From: Catonella massiliensis
GTDB lineage: Bacteria; Bacillota; Clostridia; Lachnospirales; Lachnospiraceae
Length of the DNA stretch: 64,000 bases
NCBI RefSeq assembly: GCF_016651435.1
Contig: NZ_JAEPRJ010000001.1
Location: forward strand, 1,612,001-1,676,000
Direction: 5' to 3'
The translations under genes were made by a program, and so were the position numbers. Positions 54,004 to 64,000 of this stretch are shown here, one piece after another (within the stretch, counting starts at the first letter, position 1; each line of letters begins with the position of its first letter). The notes beneath the pieces are model-generated. The model was not told where the DNA came from, did no database searches, and worked only from the letters and a program-made list of their open reading frames with translations.

Positions 54004-55737
54004 CTATTTGTACTGTGAATTGTAAATTTCTATGTATACCTCACAAGATTTAAGCAGATTTTCGTGTTTTCCAAGCCCTACAAGCACTCCATCATCTAAG
54101 ACTACAATCTTGTCAGCCTGCATAATAGAAGAAGTCCTCTGAGATACAATAAATACCGTAGGCTTGTACTCCAGAGCATTTATACCCTTCCTAAGCGCAA
54201 GGTCTGTGGCATAGTCAAGAGCAGATGAGCTATCATCAAGTATAAGGATTTCAGGCTTGCCTACAAGGGCTCTTGCTATAGAGAGCCTCTGTTTCTGTCC
54301 TCCTGAGAGATTCCTGCCCTCCTGTTCTATGACAAAATCAAGCTTGCCTTCTTTAGAATTGACCACATCTTCAGCACAAGCTAAGCGCACAGCCTCCATA
54401 ATCTCTTCATCTGTAGCATTTTCATTGCCCCATTTGATATTGTCTCTTATACTGCCCTTAAAAAGTGACGCCTTCTGCAAGACGACAGCTACGGTTTTTC
54501 TTAGCTCCTTAAAACTATAGGCTGTTACATTTCTTCCTTTTACCCTTACTTCACCCTCGCTTACATCATAGAACCTTGGTATAAGGCTGATGAGGGAAGT
54601 CTTACCAGAGCCGGTACCTCCGATTATACCAACGGTTTCTCCTTTTTTAACTGTAAAATTGATATTATTTAAGGCATTTTCCTCACTATCTGGTGATAAC
54701 TTTCCATTGTAATTAAGACTTACATTGCTAAACTCGACGATGTTTCCGTCCATTTTATCTGAGTCTGTGGTAGTTATATCTCCCTCTTTCATACCAGGCT
54801 CTATGTCTAGTATGCTCTGAACTCTATTGCCACAGGCTACTGAGCGTGTAATATTGAGGAACATAGTTGCAAACTTTACAAGCTCCACAAGAATCTGTGA
54901 CATATAGTTATATAAAGCCACAATCTGCCCCTGAGTGAGAGCACCTGCTTCGACTCTTATAGCCCCCTTATAAATAAGAGTTGCAATACCTATATTGACA
55001 ATTACATATGTCAGAGGATTCATGAGAGAAGATACTGTTCCAACCCTTTTACTTAAATCAGTCAAAAATTTATTTGACTTCTCAAAATCTCTTATTTCCT
55101 CGTCTTCCTTACAAAATGCTCTTATAACTCTCACTCCGGTAAGGTTCTCTCTAGTCTTGCCAAGCACCTTGTCAAGCGCACTCTGCACATCTCTGTACTT
55201 AGGAATACACCAGTACATTACACCAAAAATCACAGCTGACAGTATAATTATGGTGATTACAAATAGAATACCAATTTCTACATCTATGGTAAATGCCATA
55301 ACCACTGCACCGGCTACGATAAAGGGTGAGCGAAGAAAGAGTCTCAGTGTAAGGTTAACACCTGTTTGAATCTGGTTCATATCACTTGTAAGCCTTGTTA
55401 TAAGTGTATTGGAACCAACCCTATCTATGTCTAAGAATGAAAGCCTTTGAATATGCGCAAATACTGCGTGTTTTACCTGTTTGATAAAGCCCACGCTTGC
55501 TTTTGCCGCAAAAAACTGGGCAGTTATTGAAAAGGTAAGCCCCACAAAGCCGAGACCTACAAGCAAAAGGCAGAGCCTCACTATAAGCCCCTTATCATTT
55601 CCGCCTATTCCCTTATCTATGATATATGCCATTACAAGTGGCACTATAAGATCCATGCAGGCCTCTAAGAGCTTAAAAAGAGGGCCTAGTATGCTTTCGA
55701 GTTTATAATCACGGATGTATATTAGTAGTTTTCTCAA
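54004..55737 (-). CDS. ABC exporter half-transporter, degenerate-ATPase subunit
   Basis: A 577-residue partner half-transporter with six TM helices and an ATPase domain carrying Walker A GGTGSGKTSLI and a perfect signature NLSGGQKQRLS. Walker B ends ILILDDSSSALD (Asp in place of catalytic Glu) and the H-loop reads FIVSQRTSS (Gln in place of His). This is the asymmetry of heterodimeric exporters such as BmrCD or TM287/288. The start is TTG at 55737 with GGGAG seven bases upstream; no ATG fits. The stop codon TAG is part of the next gene's ribosome site. Confidence 0.93.
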   Translation of the reverse strand: MRKLLIYIRDYKLESILGPLFKLLEACMDLIVPLVMAYIIDKGIGGNDKGLIVRLCLLLVGLGFVGLTFSITAQFFAAKASVGFIKQVKHAVFAHIQRLSFLDIDRVGSNTLITRLTSDMNQIQTGVNLTLRLFLRSPFIVAGAVVMAFTIDVEIGILFVITIIILSAVIFGVMYWCIPKYRDVQSALDKVLGKTRENLTGVRVIRAFCKEDEEIRDFEKSNKFLTDLSKRVGTVSSLMNPLTYVIVNIGIATLIYKGAIRVEAGALTQGQIVALYNYMSQILVELVKFATMFLNITRSVACGNRVQSILDIEPGMKEGDITTTDSDKMDGNIVEFSNVSLNYNGKLSPDSEENALNNINFTVKKGETVGIIGGTGSGKTSLISLIPRFYDVSEGEVRVKGRNVTAYSFKELRKTVAVVLQKASLFKGSIRDNIKWGNENATDEEIMEAVRLACAEDVVNSKEGKLDFVIEQEGRNLSGGQKQRLSIARALVGKPEILILDDSSSALDYATDLALRKGINALEYKPTVFIVSQRTSSIMQADKIVVLDDGVLVGLGKHENLLKSCEVYIEIYNSQYK

Positions 55738-55869
55738 TGGTTTTCTCCCAATTTTGCAGATTTTATAATATCAATTTAATCACTATTTCTCATGCATAAA
55801 TAAAGATAAGCTACTTTAATTTATACGATAGCATCATTCTCCTCAGATAGTATAGCACAAGTATAAATA

Positions 55870-55913
55870 TAAAAAAATCCCATTGCAACTTCTTAATTGA
55901 AATTGCAATGGGA
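55870..55913 (-). terminator. Terminator of the beta-mannosidase gene
   Basis: A perfect 11-bp stem TCCCATTGCAA (55878-55888) with TTGCAATGGGA (55903-55913). On the minus strand TTTTTTTATATTT follows. Confidence 0.93.
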
Positions 55914-56004
55914 AATATGTGCCCTTATCCAAAAAGATCACTATGTGTTCCAGTTCTCGTCAAAGCCGTGAGGCTTCCCCCACGACTTCATATAAGTCTT
56001 TAGA

Positions 56005-58506
56005 CTAACGTATATCAAAAACACTTCTTACCTTTAGTTTATCCGGCTTGCCCCTTAGTATTTTTACACGCTTTTCTCCTGCATTCATGTCAAAGAAATT
56101 ATCAGATAAAATTAGGTTGTCATCTTCATTACGTATTTCAACAGACTTTGCATAGTTTTCTGCAACAACAACTATTTCATCTTGTTCAACAAATACTTGT
56201 AGGTTTGGATCTAAAAACTTAAAGAACTTCGGTACTGTAAATATCACACTTCCACCGCTTACTTCCTCACCATTTTTGACAAGCCTATAGCTTATATAGC
56301 TATTATACTCATCCACATCATCAAAATTCTCCTGTTCTAACCATGTACAACTCATTGCATCAACTATAACTTCTTTCTCACCCTCCCTTAATATTCCAGA
56401 GGTATTATCTCTTAATTCCCATTTCACAGTTACTTTTTCTTTATTTATTGTATCATTAGTAACGCATAGTTTAATTGATTTCTTAAGTGCATATGGTTCT
56501 GCATTAGGATTCGGATCTTGAGAAAGTGCACCTTCTTCCTCACAAGATAGTAATAATGGGGCAAAAAACCGCTTTTCATAATAGTGAAGTGCTTTCCATC
56601 TGCCATAATAATCAATAGAAGACCATGACGCAACAGGCCAGCAGTCATTCAGCTGCCAGATTATAGTACCCATACATATACCACGGTTTCTTCTAAAATG
56701 TTCAACTCCATATTTAATTGCTTCAGCCTGCAAAAGTTGAGAGGCATAAAGAAGAATTTCAAAATTTGTTGGATATAGGTATGTTTGTTCCATATAGTTC
56801 ATTATCTTACCATTTGCAGCTGCATTTCTCTGGTGTTTTTCCATAACCAATGAGAATACATTCCTATCCTCAGGTTCTGTAAAAGACTCAATAGTTCGAA
56901 AACTCGGAAATGACTGGAATCCAAACTCCGAAAGGTAACGAAATTTAAACTTTCTATATTCAGTAAATGGCTTATTTCCGTGCCATACATCCCAGTAATG
57001 TACATCTCCTCTATCCGGACTATTAGTATCCTTAAATCCTCCTCCCGAGGAAGGACTTGAAGGCCAGTAAAAAGTTTCCGGATCATATTGTTTTACTAGC
57101 TTTGGTATAATATATTCATGAAGCTTTATATAATCAGCTGCAAATTCCTTATCTTCATCAAACCCCAAGATATTCGCACAATAAAAACTCTCCATTTCAT
57201 TATTTCCGCACCAAAGTCCTAAACAAGGGTGATTGCGAATTCTTTTTATATTTTGAATAAATTCCTCTATCAGGTTTTGCTCAAATTCATCATCACATAA
57301 TCTATAAACTCCACAGGCAAACATAAAATCTATCCATACTACAAGCCCAAGTTCATCGCAAATATCCCAGAAAAAATCATTAGGATAATATCCTCCACCC
57401 CATACTCTTATACTATTATGATTAGCGCTTACTGCGTGTTGTAGCAGTTCTCTAGTTCGCTCTCTATTAATCCTGCTCAATATACAATCTTCAGGTATAT
57501 AGTCAGCTCCCATCGCAAAATATCTTACTCCATTAACCTCTTGTGCAAAACTTTCTCCATACTTATCTTTCTCTCTACGTACAGTAAGCGTACGAAGTCC
57601 AATCCTCTTCTTAAATGTATCTACTACTACTCCATTCTTTAAGAGTTCGACTATCACAGTATATAATAGTTGCTCCCCTAATCCATTTGGCCACCATAGT
57701 TCTGGGTGGTTAATATCTATTTCAGGTACTTTATTACCATCTTTAACCTCTATGACATTAATAAGTGCACCGCTAGGATCCACTATCTTAATTTTAGCGA
57801 CTATTTGTCTAGTACATATTTGCTCTTCGTCTTTACCAAAATATAAAGGAAATCTGCTATCCATACATTTTACTTGAATATCTATACTAAGTTTAACCTC
57901 CCCTTGTTGGTGTTTCTGTCTTATATATACACTGTCTAATCGCTCTGTATCACATCCAATAAGCTTAATTTCCCTAAAAATTCCTATATCAGGTAACCTT
58001 GGACCCCAGTCCCAGCCAAACATACACTGTGATTTGCGAATATGCGGTGTACCCCTCATTGCCTCTGTAGGTATAGGCCAAAATCCATCTCTACTATCCA
58101 TTTCTTTTATGTATTTTGTGGGAGAATAAAATAGTATTTTAAGCTCATTGTTTTCTTTTTTTAATACAGACTTCACCTCATATTCCCAGCTTCTGTGCAT
58201 ATTATTCGCATATCCCAAATGTTTGCCATTTAGCCAAATATCTGCCAAAGTATCAAGCCCTTCAAAAACAATCGATATGTAAGGATATCTAAACAGTTCT
58301 TCTTCAGGCGAAAATACAGTACTAAACTCATAGTCTTGTTCCATCATTTTTAGAGCATCGTTTTCCTGTGCCCTATAGTAAGGGTCTTTCATCAATCCAT
58401 GCTCCAAATACGTCTGATACACTGAACCAGGAACTTTCGTTTCTAAGTAATCTTCAGAGTTTCTTTCTCTTAATTTCCAATTTTCATTCAAATATTGTAT
58501 GTTCAT
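56005..58506 (-). CDS. GH2 beta-mannosidase
   Basis: An 833-residue glycoside hydrolase family 2 enzyme. The N-terminal sugar-binding jelly roll includes NENWKLRERNS, TKVPGSVYQTYLEHGLMKDPYYRAQE (typical of beta-mannosidases) and FEGLDTLADIWLNG. Then come an Ig-like sandwich, the catalytic barrel with acid/base in WCGNNEMESF (about residue 436) and nucleophile in SEFGFQSFPS (about 525), and C-terminal beta domains. There is no signal peptide, so it acts on imported mannosides. The start has AGGAGG upstream. It is divergent from an AraC regulator and linked to a Dpp-type importer, forming a beta-mannoside utilisation locus. Confidence 0.94.
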   Translation of the reverse strand: MNIQYLNENWKLRERNSEDYLETKVPGSVYQTYLEHGLMKDPYYRAQENDALKMMEQDYEFSTVFSPEEELFRYPYISIVFEGLDTLADIWLNGKHLGYANNMHRSWEYEVKSVLKKENNELKILFYSPTKYIKEMDSRDGFWPIPTEAMRGTPHIRKSQCMFGWDWGPRLPDIGIFREIKLIGCDTERLDSVYIRQKHQQGEVKLSIDIQVKCMDSRFPLYFGKDEEQICTRQIVAKIKIVDPSGALINVIEVKDGNKVPEIDINHPELWWPNGLGEQLLYTVIVELLKNGVVVDTFKKRIGLRTLTVRREKDKYGESFAQEVNGVRYFAMGADYIPEDCILSRINRERTRELLQHAVSANHNSIRVWGGGYYPNDFFWDICDELGLVVWIDFMFACGVYRLCDDEFEQNLIEEFIQNIKRIRNHPCLGLWCGNNEMESFYCANILGFDEDKEFAADYIKLHEYIIPKLVKQYDPETFYWPSSPSSGGGFKDTNSPDRGDVHYWDVWHGNKPFTEYRKFKFRYLSEFGFQSFPSFRTIESFTEPEDRNVFSLVMEKHQRNAAANGKIMNYMEQTYLYPTNFEILLYASQLLQAEAIKYGVEHFRRNRGICMGTIIWQLNDCWPVASWSSIDYYGRWKALHYYEKRFFAPLLLSCEEEGALSQDPNPNAEPYALKKSIKLCVTNDTINKEKVTVKWELRDNTSGILREGEKEVIVDAMSCTWLEQENFDDVDEYNSYISYRLVKNGEEVSGGSVIFTVPKFFKFLDPNLQVFVEQDEIVVVAENYAKSVEIRNEDDNLILSDNFFDMNAGEKRVKILRGKPDKLKVRSVFDIR

Positions 58507-58573
58507 TTTTTCCTCCTGAAGTATTCTTCATATATATTGTCATTTGTATATTCTTTTCTAATAACTCCTTTTA

Positions 58574-58582
58574 TGATATAAT
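58574..58582 (+). promoter_or_regulatory. Extended -10 promoter of the AraC-type regulator
   Basis: TGA followed by a perfect TATAAT (58577-58582), an extended -10 element. The -35 region is weak. The divergent mannosidase promoter must also lie in 58507-58614 but was not clearly resolved. Confidence 0.55.
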
Positions 58583-58614
58583 ATGTGCATTCATTAGTTA
58601 AGGAGGTCTTAAAT

Positions 58615-59514
58615 TTGGCATTTTTTGAAGATACCGATATACTTGAAACACCGTTTGATATATTTATGTTTGATAGTAATATTGATAGCGTCACTTACAG
58701 AGCACATTGGCACAATTATGTGGAATTCTTGTATATTTATGAAGGACACATAACTGTTGAATGTGATAACGTTCCCTATTCACTTAACCCTGGTGATTCT
58801 TTGGTAATTATGCCAAGAGTTATACATAGTTTCTATTCCAAATTTACAGGTCATATCCGCTATGGTGTTATCAAATTTAATCATACTAAAGTTAAATTTT
58901 CTACCAAAGCTGCTACATTGATACATGCTTTATTTAGTAGAGCTATCCCTATGGATTCTTTACCGATATATCTTTCTGCTTCAGATATTAATCAACTCTT
59001 TATGAAGAATACAATTGATAATATTATTTCTGAAGCAAAGAAGAAAAATATATTTTATTTTGACTTTATCAATTCCCAAATAGCTACATTGTTGGTTACA
59101 ATACTGCGGTTTTGGGAGGAAAAGGACATAAACCTTAATACCATCATTAAACAAAGCAATAACTGCTCTGAAATATTTAAGGTGCTTGAATATATATCAA
59201 ATCATTCGTGCGAATCCATTGCTATCCCAAGTCTTGCTAAGCAATGTAATATGAGTTATTCAACATTTTCCCGCCTCTTTAAACAACAGACAGGACGTAG
59301 TTGCAAAGAGTATATTGAATATATGCGTATAAGCAAAGCTCAGGACCTAGTTCTGTTTACAAGTAAATCATTAAACTGTATTGCATGTGAAACAGGTTTT
59401 TCGGACTGTAGTCACTTTATTAAAACTTATAAAAAATTATTTGGTATAACTCCAAATCAGCAACGCAAATCCCTCCCTTCAGATATCATGTCTTCAGCAG
59501 ATATCAAGACATAG
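58615..59514 (+). CDS. AraC-family transcriptional regulator with cupin sensor
   Basis: A 299-residue regulator. The N-terminal AraC-type cupin domain ([22 protein letters not shown] followed by [11 protein letters not shown]) binds a sugar. The C-terminal double HTH spans about 195-290, with [34 protein letters not shown] and the second-helix signature [30 protein letters not shown]. The start is TTG at 58615, with AAGGAGG eight bases upstream; the longer frame starts at a GTG without a ribosome site. It is expected to control the divergent mannosidase and perhaps the adjacent importer. Its 3' end overlaps the convergent ATPase gene by 11 bases. Confidence 0.93.
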   Translation: MAFFEDTDILETPFDIFMFDSNIDSVTYRAHWHNYVEFLYIYEGHITVECDNVPYSLNPGDSLVIMPRVIHSFYSKFTGHIRYGVIKFNHTKVKFSTKAATLIHALFSRAIPMDSLPIYLSASDINQLFMKNTIDNIISEAKKKNIFYFDFINSQIATLLVTILRFWEEKDINLNTIIKQSNNCSEIFKVLEYISNHSCESIAIPSLAKQCNMSYSTFSRLFKQQTGRSCKEYIEYMRISKAQDLVLFTSKSLNCIACETGFSDCSHFIKTYKKLFGITPNQQRKSLPSDIMSSADIKT

Positions 59515-60316
59515 AAATATCCCATTCTTCATGGAGCTTAGGCACATCACTTATTAGACGTTTTGTATATGATTCCTGAGGGTTTAGTATTACATTATTT
59601 GCTAAACCTTTTTCAACAAATTTGCCATGCTCCATGATATAAATTGTATCAGAAATATAATATGCTAAACCTATATCGTGGGTAATAAATACGATGGTCA
59701 TCTTGGTTTCATCTCTAAGTTTCAATAGCATATCCAATATGGTTGCTCGTGAGCAGGCGTCAACCATTGATGTAGGCTCATCAGCCATCAGAATTCTTGG
59801 TTTTAATAAAAATATACGCGCAATCATTAATCTTTGCATCTGACCACCTGATAATTCAAAAGGATACTTGTTATATAGTTCTTCATATTTTAAATTCACA
59901 AAGCTACAAGCATCTTCCATAAGCTTTCTTTTTTCATCATTTGTAATGTGTTTATTTCCTTTTAGATTAATACAATCTCTCAACACTGAATCTACCTTAA
60001 TAAACATATTAAATGATGCAAATGGATCCTGAAATACAGCTTGTATATTTTTCCAATATTCTCTCCTCTTCTTTCCTGTAGTAAGATCCCTAGGTTTTCC
60101 ATCAAATAAAAATTCACCTTCACTTGAACCTAGTATTCCTAATATCATTTTAAAAAGAGTTGTCTTACCACTTCCTGATTCTCCAACTATAGAAACTACT
60201 TCTCCTTGTCTAAATTCAAAGTCAACATGGTCTACAGCCATATTGCATTTATTCCCTATCCCAAATATCTTGGTAACTCCCTTACCGCTGATACAGGGTT
60301 TAATATCATTTGTCAT
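59504..60316 (-). CDS. Oligopeptide/oligosaccharide ABC transporter ATPase (DppF/OppF-type)
   Basis: A roughly 270-residue ATPase with Walker [17 protein letters not shown] (about 48-63), Q-loop [13 protein letters not shown], signature [17 protein letters not shown], Walker [13 protein letters not shown] and H-loop [12 protein letters not shown]. It powers the importer with the DppD-like subunit. AGGAGG lies 9 bases before the ATG at 60316 and only 3 before the one at 60322, so the former is preferred. It overlaps the upstream ATPase gene and is the last gene of the importer operon. Confidence 0.93.
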   Translation of the reverse strand: MTNDIKPCISGKGVTKIFGIGNKCNMAVDHVDFEFRQGEVVSIVGESGSGKTTLFKMILGILGSSEGEFLFDGKPRDLTTGKKRREYWKNIQAVFQDPFASFNMFIKVDSVLRDCINLKGNKHITNDEKRKLMEDACSFVNLKYEELYNKYPFELSGGQMQRLMIARIFLLKPRILMADEPTSMVDACSRATILDMLLKLRDETKMTIVFITHDIGLAYYISDTIYIMEHGKFVEKGLANNVILNPQESYTKRLISDVPKLHEEWDISMS

Positions 60317-61316
60317 TTTCATACACCTCCTTTAATTCATTTTCATTTAACAGGCAGCGATAACAACGCCCATTGCCGGTTTCTACCATATTGGGTCTAA
60401 CAATATGACACTGTGGAAGTACATAACGACACCTTTCAGCAAATGCACAGCCTTTTGGTGGATTTTTCAGATTGGGAGGTGTTCCCGGAATAGCCCTTAG
60501 TTTCTTCTCTCTCGTACCTGATTCCGGTACAAGAATAGAATCCATTAAGCCTTTTGCATAAGGATGTATAGGATTAAAAACCATGTCTTTTGCCTTTGCT
60601 TTTTCAACAATTTGTCCAGCATACATAACCAAAATATCATCTGTGACATTGTATAATAAAGGTAATTCATGAGTAATAAATATCATCGTTTTGATATAAC
60701 CCTTTGACATCAGCTCATGTAACATTTTGATAACTAACTTCTGACTTGATACATCTAAGGCTGATGAAGGCTCATCTGCAATTAAAACCTTAGGATTCAA
60801 TATTGTTGATACTGCAATGACAGTTCTCTGTTTCATACCACCAGACAATTCAACTGAATATTTATCTAAAACTTCTTCCGGTAGTCCTAACGATTCAAAT
60901 CTCTCTACAGCCATTTTTCTTACTTCAGTTTTAGTCTTAGTTTTGTCATGTGTATGAACTACATCCCATATCAATTTAATTATTTTTTGAGTAGGATTTA
61001 GAGCATTCATGGCTGCCTGAGGAATATATGCAATTTCTGTTCCAAGCATTAGTCTTCTAACTTCATCTGGTTTCATACCTGTTAAATCTTTACCATCAAC
61101 TATTATTTTCCCACTAATATAATGTAATGGAGAGAAATAATAACCCATTAAACTAAGTGCTAATGTCGACTTACCACATCCGGACTCCCCTGCTATTCCA
61201 AGAGTTTTGCCTTCCTCAATTTTAAATGATACTTCATCGACAGCATAAACATCTTCTTGAGAGCGAGTTACATACTTTGTTCTCAATCCTATAACTTCTA
61301 AAATAGTTTTACCCAT
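60306..61316 (-). CDS. Oligopeptide/oligosaccharide ABC transporter ATPase (DppD/OppD-type)
   Basis: A 336-residue ATPase with Walker [22 protein letters not shown]-loop [11 protein letters not shown], signature [22 protein letters not shown], Walker [13 protein letters not shown] and H-loop [14 protein letters not shown]. The C-terminal oligopeptide-transporter extension [19 protein letters not shown], with further Cys residues ([11 protein letters not shown]), suits the iron-sulfur-type cysteine motif known in OppD/DppD. Its start has AAGGAG upstream. It overlaps the next ATPase gene by about 11-17 bases. Confidence 0.94.
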   Translation of the reverse strand: MGKTILEVIGLRTKYVTRSQEDVYAVDEVSFKIEEGKTLGIAGESGCGKSTLALSLMGYYFSPLHYISGKIIVDGKDLTGMKPDEVRRLMLGTEIAYIPQAAMNALNPTQKIIKLIWDVVHTHDKTKTKTEVRKMAVERFESLGLPEEVLDKYSVELSGGMKQRTVIAVSTILNPKVLIADEPSSALDVSSQKLVIKMLHELMSKGYIKTMIFITHELPLLYNVTDDILVMYAGQIVEKAKAKDMVFNPIHPYAKGLMDSILVPESGTREKKLRAIPGTPPNLKNPPKGCAFAERCRYVLPQCHIVRPNMVETGNGRCYRCLLNENELKEVYENDK

Positions 61317-61330
61317 TATTTTCTCCTTCC

Positions 61331-62599
61331 TTATTCTCTCAATGTCGGATTGAATACCTGATCCATGCCTGTATTCATAAGATTAAGAGAAAATGATATT
61401 ATAGCAATTGCAAAAATAACAGGAAAATATGCCCACCAAGATCCGTTTAAATGCGCTGTATATGTCATAGCCCAATTCATCATCAGACCAAGTGTTGCGG
61501 TTGTAGTCGTTGCAGGTCCTAATCCCAACATAGAAAGCTGAGCTTCAGCCAAAATTCCCGATGAAATCTGCAATATAAATGCCATGACAACATATGATGC
61601 CATATAAGGCAAAATATCCACAAAAATAATTCTAATCAGACCATGCCCAGACAACTTTGACATATTTACATGATCACGATTACGTAACGATATTACCTGT
61701 GAGCGAACACTTCTTGTTGTCCAAGGCCAAGATGTTAACCCAATAATAACAGCTACTATACCTACACCTCTTACTTGCTGCCCAACACTGTAAGAAATCA
61801 GTATGAGTATAATAAATGAAGGGATAACAGTAAAAAGATTTGTAATAAACATAATTAAATCATCAACGATTCCTCCTACAAACCCTGCAAAAAGCCCAAA
61901 AATTAGTCCTATACCGGTTGCTACTATTCCTGCTATCAAACCAATCTTTAATGAAGTACCAATAGCATATATAAGTTCAGTTAGTACATCTCTTCCAAAA
62001 TTATCTGTGCCTAACCAAAAAGTCCTACGATTCGGTACATCAGTGACATTTACATAGATGTCATCACTAATTTCTGCCTGTTCGCTTAATTTACCTTCTT
62101 CATCCTTTTCTGCAATTATAACATTTTGCTTATTTAGAAGTTCTTTAAGCGATTTATCTAATCGTGCATAATACTTTTTTTTAGCTGCAATTAAGCCTTT
62201 TTGTGTATTTTTTACGTCATACCGTTCATGCCAAGCATTTATAAGCTTACTAATATCTGCATCTGAATCAGTTATAACACCTTTTTCAACACCACCATAT
62301 TTCTCAAGCCAGGCAATCATATCAATTCTAGTCTCTTTATTTATTATAGTACTAAGTCTGTTAATTGACCCATCAATATTAAGTACATAGCTTTTGTCTT
62401 TTGATATACTTTGCTTTACTGTATCTACAGCGCAAATATAAGTTCCAGGCTTGTAGAATATTCCTTTTCCTATCATCTCAAGTTGATTGGTTGAAACTAT
62501 TAAAGGATATAGTATTACAATTAATAATGTGAAGAAGAGTATTATAAAACCTATTTTAAATTGAGATGATTTCGTCAGCTGTTTTAATATATTTTTCAT
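61331..62599 (-). CDS. ABC transporter permease (DppC/OppC-type) with large extracytoplasmic insertion
   Basis: A 422-residue permease, longer than the usual 280-310. After TM1 (about 14-35) comes an insertion of about 150 residues, largely hydrophilic and helical (including [19 protein letters not shown] and [20 protein letters not shown]). Then the canonical part begins with [29 protein letters not shown], five further TMs, the EAA-type loop [20 protein letters not shown] and a final FNPTLRE. The insertion would lie outside the membrane, facing the binding protein. The ATG at 62608 has its AAGG directly adjacent, while the ATG at 62599 is 8 bases away, so the latter is used. Confidence 0.9.
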   Translation of the reverse strand: MKNILKQLTKSSQFKIGFIILFFTLLIVILYPLIVSTNQLEMIGKGIFYKPGTYICAVDTVKQSISKDKSYVLNIDGSINRLSTIINKETRIDMIAWLEKYGGVEKGVITDSDADISKLINAWHERYDVKNTQKGLIAAKKKYYARLDKSLKELLNKQNVIIAEKDEEGKLSEQAEISDDIYVNVTDVPNRRTFWLGTDNFGRDVLTELIYAIGTSLKIGLIAGIVATGIGLIFGLFAGFVGGIVDDLIMFITNLFTVIPSFIILILISYSVGQQVRGVGIVAVIIGLTSWPWTTRSVRSQVISLRNRDHVNMSKLSGHGLIRIIFVDILPYMASYVVMAFILQISSGILAEAQLSMLGLGPATTTTATLGLMMNWAMTYTAHLNGSWWAYFPVIFAIAIISFSLNLMNTGMDQVFNPTLRE

Positions 62600-62610
62600 T
62601 TTCACCATCC

Positions 62611-63615
62611 TTAATCAGATTGTGTTGCCTTAATTCTTGGATCTATTAAACCGTATAGCAATTCCACTAATAGGTTCGCAACCAACACCATTATTGTTAT
62701 AATCAAAGTGCAAGCGGATATAAGCGGATAGTCCCTTCCTGTTATAGCAGATAGCAGTGTTGTTCCAATTCCCGGATAAGAAAAAATTATCTCCGCAACT
62801 AAAGCCCCACCCACTATAGTACCTAAGCTCATAGCTAATCCTGTTATCTGTGGAAGCATGGCATTTCTAAAAACATACCATACTATCTTACTGTCCTTGA
62901 TGCCTAAGAAACGGCTGTATTTCACATAATCTGCATTTAACTCATATATTGACATTGACCGCATTCCAATAGCTTGTCCCCCAATAGTCACAAGCACTAT
63001 AGAAAAGAATGGTAATTTATAGTGGTCTAATACCGATAATATGAAAGTAGGACTAAAACTAGGTATTAAATCAAATCCATATCCTCCACTTGTAGGTGCC
63101 AAATGTAGTTTTACTGCAAATAGCGTAAGTAAGATAACTGCCATTCCAAATGCCGGTATATTGCTAAGGAACAAAAAAAGCGGTAATATCATTTTATCAA
63201 AGCCTTTTCTAATATATGCGGCAATTGCTCCCAGCACATTTCCTAAAATCCAACCAACAATTATAGCCGGTAATTGTAAAGCTATTGTCCACCATATACT
63301 ACTATTAATAATATCTCCTACTTTTCTGGGATATTGACTAAATGATACACCAAGATCCCCTTTAAACATATTTACTATCCAAATAAAAAATTGCTGATAT
63401 ATAGGTTTATTAACTCCAAATGATTCTGCATATTCTGCATAAACCTTTTGTATAGCTGTTGCATCTGTTAATCCTTGTGCTGTCTGCGTAGCTATAGCTG
63501 AAACAGGATTACCCGGCATTAACCGAGGTAATGTAAAGTTAAGTATTATTGCCACAAAAAAAGTAAGAAGATACCAGATTACTTTATTTAAGTAATATTT
63601 TTTATATCCTTTCAA
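62611..63615 (-). CDS. ABC transporter permease (DppB/OppB-type)
   Basis: A 334-residue permease with six TM segments. Typical features are the start [58 protein letters not shown], and the EAA-like cytoplasmic loop [30 protein letters not shown]. The end is [11 protein letters not shown]. The start is TTG at 63615 with GGAAGGTGA upstream. It directly precedes the second permease. The family name reflects peptide systems, but Opp-type importers of oligosaccharides are known, and the mannosidase context favours sugars here. Confidence 0.94.
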   Translation of the reverse strand: MKGYKKYYLNKVIWYLLTFFVAIILNFTLPRLMPGNPVSAIATQTAQGLTDATAIQKVYAEYAESFGVNKPIYQQFFIWIVNMFKGDLGVSFSQYPRKVGDIINSSIWWTIALQLPAIIVGWILGNVLGAIAAYIRKGFDKMILPLFLFLSNIPAFGMAVILLTLFAVKLHLAPTSGGYGFDLIPSFSPTFILSVLDHYKLPFFSIVLVTIGGQAIGMRSMSIYELNADYVKYSRFLGIKDSKIVWYVFRNAMLPQITGLAMSLGTIVGGALVAEIIFSYPGIGTTLLSAITGRDYPLISACTLIITIMVLVANLLVELLYGLIDPRIKATQSD

Positions 63616-63653
63616 ATTATGATCACCTTCCTTATACTTTTATAAAAGCAGAA

Positions 63654-63674
63654 ACCGGTAGTTCCCACTACCGG
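63654..63674 (-). terminator. Hairpin between binding-protein and permease genes
   Basis: ACCGGTAGT (63654-63662) and ACTACCGG (63667-63674) form an 8-bp GC-rich stem with a 4-nt loop. On the minus strand the tail is TTTCTGCTTTTAT, so it is probably a leaky terminator or an mRNA-stabilising end. Confidence 0.65.
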
Positions 63675-63686
63675 CTTCCAAGATAT

Positions 63687-64000
63687 TTATTCCTCAACCA
63701 AAGTCAAATCGTAAAGTGCTGCCACACCATATCCATCTGTACAATCGTATGGAGGAATATTTTTTCCATCATCTTTTTGCGGGAAGTTCGTCCACACTGA
63801 TTCATTAACAATATGAAACGCTGCAGGTCTATACATCGCGGTAAAAGAAGGCACTTCATCCAAGTAAATCTGCGATAGTTCTGTGTAATATTCTTTTAGT
63901 TTTGCTTTATCATTCTCATTTGGGATTAATGCTATCAACTCATCTGCGCGTTTGTTTTCCCATTTTCCATAGTTGCCTCTAGTTACAATATCAAGATTAT
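63687..64000 (-). CDS. Family 5 extracellular solute-binding protein, C-terminal part (cut by window edge)
   Basis: Only the last 103 codons are visible; the frame is open through base 64000. The segment [19 protein letters not shown], followed by [25 protein letters not shown], matches the C-terminal lobe of Dpp/Opp-type binding proteins, where a partially buried helix and the EVPxxPL-like loop occur. It should deliver ligand to the permeases encoded downstream. The signal peptide and lipobox, if any, are outside the window, so ligand class cannot be judged from the sequence. Confidence 0.85.
   Translation of the reverse strand, partial: NLDIVTRGNYGKWENKRADELIALIPNENDKAKLKEYYTELSQIYLDEVPSFTAMYRPAAFHIVNESVWTNFPQKDDGKNIPPYDCTDGYGVAALYDLTLVEE

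Overview
The window looks like chromosome of a low-GC anaerobic Firmicute, most likely a Lachnospiraceae-type clostridium. The evidence is the gene set: a dgt-dnaG-rpoD-trmK block, a dcw cluster headed by mraZ, Hcp and superoxide reductase for anaerobic stress, strong AGGAGG-type ribosome sites, several TTG starts, and sigma-A type promoters. No phage, insertion sequence, tRNA, rRNA or CRISPR array was seen.

Layout. 1-6.5 kb: division and cell-wall (dcw) operon on the minus strand (mraZ, rsmH, ftsL, ftsI, mraY, ftsW, start of ftsQ), driven by a promoter followed by phased MraZ boxes. 6.6-16.6 kb: housekeeping genes (lgt, ychF, a PspC-domain protein, an ArsC-like protein, a PHP phosphoesterase, folD, guaB), then the xpaC-telA pair and an ECF S component. 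16.6-25.2 kb: yajC, tgt, the RNase P RNA gene, a TGS-domain nucleoside kinase and the trmK-rpoD-dnaG-dgt operon. 25.3-35.1 kb: a tandem pair of membrane EAL proteins (first degenerate, second intact), an amidophosphoribosyltransferase homologue lacking the nucleophile Cys, a G3E GTPase without its CxCC motif, hybrid-cluster protein with an extra C-terminal redox domain, and a CDF exporter.

35.2-43.4 kb is the most unusual part. A DUF4143 ATPase gene has four palindromes upstream at an exact 33-bp period. After a decayed surface-protein remnant come a hypoxanthine-DNA glycosylase, lepA and rpsT (TTG start), then a three-gene cassette: zinc-ribbon/kinase-fold protein, VWA protein and an adenylosuccinate-synthetase-like enzyme with altered substrate loops. 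A superoxide reductase follows. I consider the cassette the best candidate for an undescribed system. A tandem-GNAT gene at 43.4 kb has a roughly 200-nt structured leader with a possible pseudoknot, a 13-codon leader peptide and a hairpin next to its ribosome site.

44.6-64 kb is carbohydrate metabolism and export: a sulfated-sugar locus (Cys-type sulfatase without signal peptide, LacI regulator, ABC importer) with a LacI-type operator; alr; a heterodimeric ABC exporter with one degenerate ATPase; and a beta-mannoside locus (GH2 beta-mannosidase, AraC regulator, Dpp/Opp-type importer whose binding protein runs off the right edge).

All calls come from reading the sequence and from recall of protein families. 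No database search or folding program was run, and residue positions given as approximate were estimated by counting.
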